A stretch of 39,960 nt of DNA from Oscillatoriales cyanobacterium. GTDB lineage: Bacteria > Cyanobacteriota > Cyanobacteriia > Cyanobacteriales > Microcoleaceae. The notes beneath the pieces are model-generated. The model was not told the DNA's origin. It saw only the letters and a list, made by a program, of their open reading frames with translations, and did not search any database. The position numbers were made by a program, and so were the translations under genes. How positions within the stretch are numbered: the first letter of the stretch is position 1; the number at the start of each line of letters is the position of its first letter. The stretch is taken from NCBI GenBank assembly GCA_004292745.1, contig RDXH01000084.1, forward strand, positions 1 to 39,960, in the 5' to 3' direction. Positions 33,549-39,960 of the stretch are shown here, piece after piece.

Positions 33549-33690
33549 TACGATTTAAGGATTCCGAAGCAAACGCATTATTCACAGTTGCAGACATTGC
33601 TAGTTCGTATGCAGCGCGATCGCGTTCAATGCGATCGAGCTTTTGATAACCTAATATAGCAGGCGATCGACCTAAGAGGCAAGCATTCAT
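33502..33690 (-). CDS. Antitoxin partner of the RelE-like toxin
   Basis: About 62 residues from ATG 33690 (MNACLLGRSPAILGYQKLD); ATG 33702 is also in frame. The stretch RDRAAYELAMSATVNNAFAS and the end GKGEVYDWLNSLLD look like small cyanobacterial antitoxins preceding RelE-type toxins. The gene overlaps the toxin gene, supporting a TA pair. HIP1-like CGATCG sites occur in it. The N-terminus is shorter than a full DNA-binding domain would need, so 5' truncation is possible. Confidence 0.55.
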   Translation of the reverse strand: MNACLLGRSPAILGYQKLDRIERDRAAYELAMSATVNNAFASESLNRIGKGEVYDWLNSLLD

Positions 33691-33770
33691 TCCACATGAC
33701 AAACCTTAGTAGTATTAAAGCAATCATATACAGGAGATTGCAGGTTTATGAGGTACTATCAATATCCCTG

Positions 33771-33980
33771 TAGGGACACGGCAGTGCCCATAGGTGTCAA
33801 CTTAAGGTAGAACCAATAGTCCGACAGGGGTTGAAACCCCTGTCTCAAAGCGCAAGTCCTCTTAAGAGGACTAAAGAACTCATTAGTCCTCTTTAGAGGA
33901 CTTTCGCTATTAGCCAGGGACTTCAGTCCCTGGCGGGCTTTCGGCTTAAGTTGACACCAATGGGCAGTGCCGTGTCCCTA
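33771..33980. mobile_element. MITE-like element, copy 2 (210 bp)
   Basis: Ends 33771-33805 and 33946-33980 are inverted repeats matching at 33 of 35 positions and nearly identical to those of copy 1 (18021-18290). Both ends begin with TA, which may be a target duplication. The interior is unrelated to copy 1 and consists of hairpins: GGGGTTGAAACCCC, AGTCCTCTTAAGAGGACT and CCAGGGACTTCAGTCCCTGG. Confidence 0.8.
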
Positions 33981-34018
33981 CAAGAACTATGTACATCACA
34001 TACCTGAAAAGTGCTGTA

Positions 34019-34979
34019 TCAGTGGAAATACGGACTATGTTTTAAAGTTCTAGCTAAAGCGTGGTCATTATCGCGCAATGCTTCATAAAAAAACAAAACT
34101 TCTCCGTGAATACCACAAGAACGGTGGTAAGCAATCACCTCTAACAACAGTTCGGGAGTTATGGACGAGCCGATCGACCAATTGCTGATAACTGTTAAAA
34201 TCACGGCGGTAGAATTGCGGATGAATCATATCCACCAACCTTCTCTCAACCCAAGCTTGAGAATCTTGCAAATATTCCACAAGTCCCCATTCATAAGGAC
34301 TTGGCGACATCGATAGCAACAAATCGGGATTAATCGCTTTCAATTCTCGGTACAATCGAGCCACAAACTCAGTAATTATATCAGCGCGCCAGTGTAGCCA
34401 ATGTTGCTCCCTAGGATTGGCTGGCGGTTCTCTCCCACACTGTTGGCGATAGTTTTCGGCCGTTTTGGCATCATAACCACCTTCGCATGGCAGTGCAATG
34501 CGATCGTCTCCTTGAACGCCATTTACGGCATAGTTTTTCACAACTTCCAGCATCAAACCTAGCAGAAAGTCCTGCACTTCCGAGTCGAGAGAGTTCATCC
34601 ACTCGAAATTATTCTTTTTCAGCAAATTTCCAGTGTGATCGCGCGCCGCCCACTCTGGTTTTTTCGCCAGCAAATGACCACCATTGAGATTGTAAGAAGT
34701 CACAAAACCATATTCAAACCAAGGAATGACTTTTAAACCGACTCTATTTGCTTCAACAACTAATTCCGCTAAAGGGTCACGGCCTTGATAGCGGGAGTCA
34801 ATTTCCACCCCAAATTGTTCCCGCATAATTTGAGAAGGATAAGCCGTAAAACCTCGGTTCCAAACTACAGGAAATACTGTATTAAATCCTGTATCGGCTA
34901 GGAAATCCATTGCTTCTGCAATTCGTTGTTTTGAAGTGAGAACTTTGCAGTCAGTGCTTGGTATCCAGACACCGCGCAT
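34019..34979 (-). pseudogene. GHL10-type glycoside hydrolase-like protein, frameshifted
   Basis: The intact part (from ATG 34979) reads RGVWIPSTDCKVLTSKQRIA, VIPWFEYGF, NGVQGDDRIALP and LLLSMSPSPYEWGLVEYLQD, a family 10-like TIM barrel of the DUF187/GHL10 type found in cyanobacterial surface proteins. After NSYQQLVDR the frame is lost and runs to a stop at 34083. Another frame resumes with SSITPELLLEVIAYHRSCGI and GEVLFFYEALRDND to TGA 34019-34021. About 20-25 residues usual at this point are absent, so a small deletion caused the frameshift. No signal peptide is present at the start. Confidence 0.75.
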
Positions 34980-35014
34980 TATAATTTGTTATTTGTTATT
35001 AATTAATATCAAAT

Positions 35015-35098
35015 GAACCGCGAAGACGCTAAGGACACGAAGGAAGAGAAAGAAGGAGATGCAGTTCTTCCTTCGCGCTCTTCGCGTCTTCGCGGTTC
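35015..35098. repeat. Large inverted repeat of CCGCGAAG type
   Basis: GAACCGCGAAGACGCTAAGG (from 35015) faces its near-complement ending CGCGTCTTCGCGGTTC (35098), arms about 33 bp. The left arm is related to the segment at 4393-4433 in the heptamer region. Confidence 0.8.
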
Positions 35099-35110
35099 GT
35101 TCAAATAAAT

Positions 35111-35166
35111 AAAATTTCTTGTGGGGCCTTAGCAACGGGCTAGAAGCCCGTTCCACAAGAAATTTT
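35111..35166 (-). terminator. Hairpin directly after metK
   Basis: Outer arms AAAATTTCTTGTGG/CCACAAGAAATTTT (14 bp, perfect) and inner arms AACGGGC/GCCCGTT. It ends two bases from the metK stop codon and is placed to terminate metK; it may itself be a mobile palindrome. Confidence 0.65.
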
Positions 35167-35167
35167 A

Positions 35168-36430
35168 CTATCCCGCCACGCCTGACAACTGCTCACTCAA
35201 AGCTGCTTTCAACAGTTCCACCTTGTCAGTTTGCTCCCAAGGTAAATCTAAATCAGTGCGTCCGAAGTGACCGTAAGCTGCCACGTCTTGATAGAAACGG
35301 CCGCCTCTTTCCGCAGGCAAATTCTGCAAGTTAAATGCTTGAATAATCCCCGCTGGACGCAGTTCAAAATGCTGCTTCACAACTTCCAAAAGGCCATCGT
35401 CATCCACTTTTCCAGTGCCAAAAGTTTCGATCATCATGCTGACGGGCCTCGCGACACCGATCGCATAACTCAACTGCACTTCACACTTTTCGGCTAAACC
35501 GGCCGCTACGATATTTTTAGCCACGTAGCGACAAGCATAAGCCGCGCTGCGGTCTACCTTGGTGGGGTCTTTTCCAGAAAAAGCACCGCCACCGTGACGG
35601 GAATAACCGCCGTAGGTATCCACAATAATTTTGCGCCCAGTCAAACCAGAATCTCCTTGAGGTCCGCCGATCACAAATTTGCCGGTGGGGTTGACAAGGA
35701 AGCGAGTTTCTGCATCTGGTTTGATGGCAATATCTGCAAACACGGGTTCGACCACAGCAGCCCAAAGGTCTTCTTTAATTTTGGCTTGAACTGCGACTGT
35801 TTCGGTAATGTCGCCGATCGCCTCAGTGTGCTGGGTAGAGATTAAGATCGTATCTATGCCCACAGGCTTGCCGTCTTCATAAACCACGGTAACTTGGCTT
35901 TTGCCGTCGGGACGTAGATAAGATAGCTGACCGGTTTTTCTGACTGCTGCGAGTTGGCGGCAAATCCGGTGGGCTAGGCTAATCGGTAGTGGCATCAATT
36001 CCGGCGTTTCGTTGCAAGCAAAGCCGAACATCAAGCCTTGGTCGCCTGCTCCAATGGCGTCCAATTGTTCTTCGCTAGATTGTTCCCGAGTTTCCTGGGC
36101 TGTATTCACCCCTTGAGCAATATCGGGAGACTGAGCGTCAAGAGCCACCAATACCGAACAGCTATTGGCGGAAAAACCGTTATCTGCGTGGATGTAGCCA
36201 ATGTCGGCTATTTTTTTCCGCGCTAATTCTATGTAATTTACCTGGGCTTTGGTGGTAATTTCTCCCGTCAGCAGCATCAAGCCTGTGTTGACAACAACTT
36301 CAGCGGCGACGCGACTTTTAGGGTCTTCGGTCAGTAAGGCATCTAAAATCGTATCTGAAATTTGATCGCAGATTTTATCGGGATGGCCTTCGGTAACAGA
36401 TTCAGAGGTGAACAGGTAGCGGCGTGACAA
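35168..36430 (-). CDS. metK: S-adenosylmethionine synthase
   Basis: 420 residues beginning [20 protein letters not shown], the standard MetK opening. The start is TTG at 36430, supported by AAGGAG nine bases upstream and the lack of an in-frame ATG. Further motifs are [18 protein letters not shown] (ATP binding), [15 protein letters not shown] and [19 protein letters not shown], the phosphate-binding loop. It makes S-adenosylmethionine from methionine and ATP, the methyl donor needed by the methyltransferases elsewhere in the window. Monocistronic; divergent from the AAA-GGDEF gene across about 300 bp in which I see no riboswitch. Confidence 0.97.
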   Translation of the reverse strand: MSRRYLFTSESVTEGHPDKICDQISDTILDALLTEDPKSRVAAEVVVNTGLMLLTGEITTKAQVNYIELARKKIADIGYIHADNGFSANSCSVLVALDAQSPDIAQGVNTAQETREQSSEEQLDAIGAGDQGLMFGFACNETPELMPLPISLAHRICRQLAAVRKTGQLSYLRPDGKSQVTVVYEDGKPVGIDTILISTQHTEAIGDITETVAVQAKIKEDLWAAVVEPVFADIAIKPDAETRFLVNPTGKFVIGGPQGDSGLTGRKIIVDTYGGYSRHGGGAFSGKDPTKVDRSAAYACRYVAKNIVAAGLAEKCEVQLSYAIGVARPVSMMIETFGTGKVDDDGLLEVVKQHFELRPAGIIQAFNLQNLPAERGGRFYQDVAAYGHFGRTDLDLPWEQTDKVELLKAALSEQLSGVAG

Positions 36431-36727
36431 TGATTATTTCTCCTTGTGATGTTTTCCAGTTTAGTGGAAGCAGGGTTTGATTTTGAGCAAAGTGACACTA
36501 CTATAGCAAATTCATACTCCAAGCTCGATCGACAGATCCAAATCTTTAAAGATTTGCCGCCTTTTTTTTATACTATTGAATAATTTTAACCTCTCAAATC
36601 TCAAACCTAAAATCGGCTGACTGGTATATTTTGGAAGACAGCCCAGTAGCGAACCACAGCGATCGCATTGATTGGTATGAGCTTACGCATCTAATTATTT
36701 ATCAGGGTCTCATCTGGCACCACAACT

Positions 36728-38443
36728 ATGCAAGGAATCCCCAAATCACCAAATTTCATCCAAAGGGTTGCAGACTTAGAATTTCCCGGTGGCCCCATAC
36801 CCCTGGACTCTCGATTTTATATCGATCGAACCCCAGCCGAAGCGCGAGCTTGTGCAGAAATTGGCAAACCCGGAAGCTTGGTTCGGATTAAAGCCCCCAG
36901 AAAAATGGGCAAAAGTTCTCTGATGCTACGCATAATTCAAGCGGCACTAGCGCGGGGATACCGCACTGTCACCGTAGATTTTCAGCAAGCGGATGAAGCT
37001 GCTTTTGGTAGCTTAGATAAATTTTTGCGATGGCTTTGTATCAATGCAGCCAGACAACTCAAACTCCCACCCAACTTGGATGATTTCTGGGATGAAGATA
37101 TGGGCAGTAAAGTAAGCTGTACTATGTATTTTGAAAACTATTTACTAGCAGAAATAGAAACTCCCATTGTCTTGGTACTCAATGAAGTCAATCGAGTATT
37201 TGAACGTACAAATATTGCTCAAGAATTCCTGCCACTACTGCGTTACTGGTACGAACAAGCCAGACTAATTGACACTTGGCAAAAACTCCGCTTAGTGGTA
37301 ATTCACTCAACAGAAATTTATGTGTCTTTGAGTTTAAATCAATCTCCTTTTAATGTAGGATTACCCATTAAATTGTTGGATTTTACTGTCGAGCAAGTCC
37401 AAGAATTAGCGCGACGATATGGACTGGACTGGAGTGATAGCTCTCCAGTTCAGCAATTAATGAAAATGGTAGGAGGACATCCTTATTTAGTCCATTTGGC
37501 TCTTTATAACTTAGTAAATCTGTTACAAGATAACCTCCGTAATTTGCCAGAAGAGGCAGGTAACTATCCGGCACAAACAGAATTAGAACAACTGCTAAAA
37601 TTAGCTCCTAGTCAAAGCGGAATTTATAGCGAACATATCCAAATTCAGTCGAGAATATTGCAAAAAAATCCCGCACTATCAGAAGCTTTTCAACAGGTAA
37701 TAAATTCTAATAATAGTATTTATATAGAGCCTTTAATTGCTTATCAGCTAGACAGTATGGGCTTGGTAAAATTAGATGGAAATAATTGTGTAGTGTCTTG
37801 CGAATTATATCGATTGTATTTTAAAATACACAATTTGTCCGAGCATAAGCCAAGGGCTCGTCTTGAAGATTTACAGCAAGAAAATGAAAGGCTACAAGCT
37901 TTGGTGAACGTGGACGAACTTACTCAAATTGGGAATAGACGGCATTTTGACAGTTGTTTGCGGGCGGAATGGAAGCACATGAGTCGTGATGGTTCTCCGA
38001 TATCTTTAATTTTGTGCGATGTAGATTATTTTAAAGTTTATAATGATACCTATGGACATCAAGCTGGAGATACTTGTTTGCGATCGGTAGCTCAGGCAAT
38101 TGCTCGATCGCTAAAGCATCCTGCTGATGTGGCTGCTCGGTATGGTGGCGAGGAATTTGCGGTGATTTTACCTCGGACTGATGCGTCGGCTGCTGGGATA
38201 GTTGCTGAAACAATTAGAGCTAATATTAAATCTTTGAATTTGGTTTTTAAGCATTCAAAAGTTGCCAATTTGCCGAATCCTGTGGTAACAATTAGTTTGG
38301 GAATTGCTAGTGTTGTTCCTGGGCCGGAGAATGATATATCAACGCTGGTATTAGCGGCTGATGAGGCTCTTTATGATTCTAAAAGACAGGGGCGCGATCG
38401 GGCTACTCTGAGTACGCTGTTGAATTTTAGGTTTGCATCTTAA
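36728..38443 (+). CDS. AAA-like (AAA_35) ATPase fused to a GGDEF diguanylate cyclase
   Basis: 571 residues. The N-terminal half (about 8-340) is an AAA_35-type STAND/ORC-like ATPase: GSLVRIKAPRKMGKSSLML contains the P-loop (about 50-68), and IVLVLNEVNRVFE is the Walker B region with Asn-Glu in place of Asp-Glu/Asp. A short coiled-coil linker (RLEDLQQENERLQALVN) leads to a GGDEF domain with DELTQIGNRRHFD, LCDVDYFKVYND and active-site GGEEF (about 475-479). The inhibitory RxxD site is HxxD (HPAD), so product inhibition may be weak. It should make cyclic di-GMP under control of nucleotide binding or oligomerisation by the ATPase part. No membrane segment, so cytosolic. Followed by an inverted repeat. 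Confidence 0.85.
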   Translation: MQGIPKSPNFIQRVADLEFPGGPIPLDSRFYIDRTPAEARACAEIGKPGSLVRIKAPRKMGKSSLMLRIIQAALARGYRTVTVDFQQADEAAFGSLDKFLRWLCINAARQLKLPPNLDDFWDEDMGSKVSCTMYFENYLLAEIETPIVLVLNEVNRVFERTNIAQEFLPLLRYWYEQARLIDTWQKLRLVVIHSTEIYVSLSLNQSPFNVGLPIKLLDFTVEQVQELARRYGLDWSDSSPVQQLMKMVGGHPYLVHLALYNLVNLLQDNLRNLPEEAGNYPAQTELEQLLKLAPSQSGIYSEHIQIQSRILQKNPALSEAFQQVINSNNSIYIEPLIAYQLDSMGLVKLDGNNCVVSCELYRLYFKIHNLSEHKPRARLEDLQQENERLQALVNVDELTQIGNRRHFDSCLRAEWKHMSRDGSPISLILCDVDYFKVYNDTYGHQAGDTCLRSVAQAIARSLKHPADVAARYGGEEFAVILPRTDASAAGIVAETIRANIKSLNLVFKHSKVANLPNPVVTISLGIASVVPGPENDISTLVLAADEALYDSKRQGRDRATLSTLLNFRFAS

Positions 38444-38450
38444 TCAGCGT

Positions 38451-38484
38451 GATGTCAAGTTTTGAAGCAAAAAAACTTGACATC
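38451..38484 (+). terminator. Perfect 13-bp inverted repeat after the AAA-GGDEF gene
   Basis: GATGTCAAGTTTT (38451-38463) pairs with AAAACTTGACATC (38472-38484). A further match, TTGACATCACGCT at 38583-38595, can pair with AGCGTGATGTCAA at 38446-38458, so two alternative stems compete. Confidence 0.65.
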
Positions 38485-38601
38485 ATATCGTTTCCGGTTG
38501 TATCGGAATGATTAAACCTGACTAGAACACTCTTGACACAGAGAAAGAGAAGAGAGAAATCATGATTCCGATGTCAACGGATTTGACATCACGCTCAGGG
38601 A

Positions 38602-39033
38602 CTATTTCATATATTCAACCATCTGCTGTTCCAACTTGGCCAGCAATGTATCGACATCCGTCGCAGCTTCTTCAAAACAAACAGGAGGTTCCGGCTTAGG
38701 TTCAAATAGAATCAACTTAATTTGACCTTCTCCTATGACCAAAATAGCCACTTCTTTCTCAGGCTTGTGAGCGTTCAAGACCCCTACAACTTCCTGAATA
38801 TGACTTCTAACTTGACGGTTCAACTCCTCAACCGCCTCTTTTTTACAATACACAAAACGCGCAGTTTCTGCAATATCAATTGCCAAAATCTCCTCGCTTT
38901 CCTCACCCCTTTCCAGAAATAGCCCCCAAGCCAAAGCAGCCAATTCATGTTGATGAGCTTTCACAAACTTATCTAATTTGCGACTCCAGCTATTTTCGTT
39001 TGGTTTAGACTCAGGGTGATCAAATAGAAACAT
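38602..39033 (-). CDS. CcmS-like small cyanobacterial protein
   Basis: 143 residues starting MFLFDHPESKPNENSWSRKL, with the helix HELAALAWGLFLERGEESEE, then LAIDIAETARFVYCKKEAVE, and the strand VAILVIGEGQIKLILFEPKP. The pattern resembles a cyanobacterial family recently linked to beta-carboxysome assembly (CcmS), from memory; without a comparison the alternative is a conserved protein of unknown role. Soluble, no catalytic motif. The gene is alone, with STRR DNA directly upstream, where TTTTCTCTTCTTGC beside the start gives AAGAAGAGAAAA on the coding strand as a ribosome site. Confidence 0.5.
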   Translation of the reverse strand: MFLFDHPESKPNENSWSRKLDKFVKAHQHELAALAWGLFLERGEESEEILAIDIAETARFVYCKKEAVEELNRQVRSHIQEVVGVLNAHKPEKEVAILVIGEGQIKLILFEPKPEPPVCFEEAATDVDTLLAKLEQQMVEYMK

Positions 39034-39067
39034 TTTCTCTTCTTGCTTATAGAAACTAATATCTTAC

Positions 39068-39185
39068 GGTTATTTGTTACTGGTTATTTGTTATTGGTTA
39101 TTTGTTATTGGTTATTTGTTATTAGAAGAGTGTGAATAACTAATGACCAATGACCAATGCCCAATGACCAATGCCCAATGCCCAA
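39068..39185. repeat. GGTTATTTGTTATT and CCAATGA/CCAATGC repeats
   Basis: Four 14-bp GGTTATTTGTTATT-like units (39068-39124) are followed by about six heptamer units of CCAATGA/CCAATGC (39145-39185), ending close to the ABC transporter stop codon. Confidence 0.85.
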
Positions 39186-39198
39186 AACCGCTGCGTTC

Positions 39199-39960
39199 TT
39201 ATTTTATACCAGATTGGACGCGCCAGAGCGACGCATAAACCCCATCATTTTCGATCAGTTGTTCGTGCTGTCCCGATTCTACCACCAGCCCCTCATCCAT
39301 CACAAAAATGCAGTCAGCATTACGCACTGTGGAAAGACGGTGGGCGATCGCAATTGTAGTCCGATTTTTAGTAATTCGTTCGAGCGATCGCTGAATAGCC
39401 GCCTCCGTCTCATTATCCACCGCCGAAGTAGCCTCATCCAGAATCAAAATCGGCGGATTCTTCAAAACAGCCCTAGCAATAGCAATCCGCTGTCTTTGTC
39501 CCCCAGACAATTTTTGACCCCTTTCCCCCACAATTGTCTCATAACCATCGGGCAATTGCACGATAAACTCATGCGCCTCAGCAATTTTTGCAGCATCTAT
39601 GATATCAGAATTAGTTGCATCGAAACTGCCATAAGCAATATTTTCTGCCACCGTACCATGAAATAAAAATATATCTTGACTCACCAATCCGATCGCACGA
39701 CGCAAATCTTTTAAATTCAGTTTAGTTAATTCAATCCCATCGAGAGTGATTTTACCATATTGTACCTCATAAAGCCGCAGAATTAACTTCACCAACGTAC
39801 TTTTTCCCGAACCAGTAGGGCCAACTATCGCCGTAGTTTTTCCTGGCATTAGTGTCAATGAAAAATATTGTAAAATCGGTCTTCTTTGATTGTAAGAAAA
39901 AGTCACATTTTTAAATTCCAGCGCCCCCTTAATCGAACTGATGGGCAATCGAATGTCTCC
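39199..39960 (-). CDS. ABC exporter, C-terminal ATPase domain (5' end outside window)
   Basis: The frame is open to the window edge (GDIRLPISS before the ATPase core), so this is the end of a longer gene. The nucleotide-binding domain is complete: Walker [16 protein letters not shown]-loop [17 protein letters not shown], signature [15 protein letters not shown], Walker [13 protein letters not shown] and switch His in [10 protein letters not shown]. The order and the phrase [15 protein letters not shown] are typical of MsbA/LmrA-type half transporters, with the membrane domain upstream, outside the window. The substrate (lipid, peptide or drug) cannot be told. Confidence 0.9.
   Translation of the reverse strand, partial: GDIRLPISSIKGALEFKNVTFSYNQRRPILQYFSLTLMPGKTTAIVGPTGSGKSTLVKLILRLYEVQYGKITLDGIELTKLNLKDLRRAIGLVSQDIFLFHGTVAENIAYGSFDATNSDIIDAAKIAEAHEFIVQLPDGYETIVGERGQKLSGGQRQRIAIARAVLKNPPILILDEATSAVDNETEAAIQRSLERITKNRTTIAIAHRLSTVRNADCIFVMDEGLVVESGQHEQLIENDGVYASLWRVQSGIK

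Noticed and set aside
39199-39960. ABC exporter as the transporter of the graspetide cluster
   Set aside because: It is 38 kb from the ligase with many unrelated genes between; no evidence links them.

Overview
The window reads as chromosomal DNA of a filamentous cyanobacterium of the Oscillatoria/Microcoleus/Phormidium type. The evidence is dense HIP1-like GCGATCGC/CGATCG sites, a cyanobacterial-type gshA with a GTG start, an HpsJ-like protein, a CcmS-like small protein, an AAA-GGDEF fusion, and many heptanucleotide tandem repeats (STRRs) in and around genes. The genus is an inference.

Layout. 1-1511: end of a RiPP cluster, with two tandem graspetide-type precursors (the first cut by the window edge) and an MvdC/MvdD-like ATP-grasp ligase. 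1.6-4.2 kb: an HD-domain protein and an unknown conserved gene behind a CRP-type promoter. 4.6-11.2 kb: gshA, trmL, a LysM/M23 cell-wall peptidase, tRNA-Met(CAT), a 2-Cys peroxiredoxin and a second thioredoxin-fold protein. 11.2-18 kb: an IS5-type transposase scrap, a divisome pair on the minus strand (FtsL-like then FtsI), a small lipoprotein and glgB. 18-23 kb: envelope-carbohydrate genes (family 2 glycosyltransferase, HpsJ-like protein, RfaE2-type nucleotidyltransferase, MBOAT acyltransferase). 35-40 kb: metK, AAA-GGDEF protein, CcmS-like protein and the 3' part of an ABC exporter ATPase gene.

The stretch 23.3-34.9 kb, with mnmG inside it, looks like a decaying defence and toxin-antitoxin island. 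It holds a DNA methyltransferase fused to an Mrr-like nuclease domain, an intact HigB/HigA-type pair plus a truncated antitoxin copy, the tail of a type I R-M specificity gene coupled to a broken AlbA/Schlafen-type gene, a broken SGNH hydrolase, an ATPase N-terminal stub, a brnT remnant with intact brnA, a RelE-like toxin gene with an in-frame stop, and a frameshifted glycoside hydrolase. Several lesions coincide with heptamer cassettes or MITE-like inverted-repeat elements.

Most worth following up: an apparently intact two-gene operon (31732-33143) pairing a protein with a possible TBP-like N-terminus and an R-N-x3-H HEPN-type motif with an RNase HI carrying a viroplasmin-type hybrid-binding domain. 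This recalls the known partnership of the HEPN toxin RnlA with RNase HI, but in a different, self-contained arrangement. Other notable points are the tandem graspetide precursor duplication, a CRP site centred near -41.5 of an unknown gene, and a glycosyltransferase whose C-terminus is encoded by an STRR array and a MITE.
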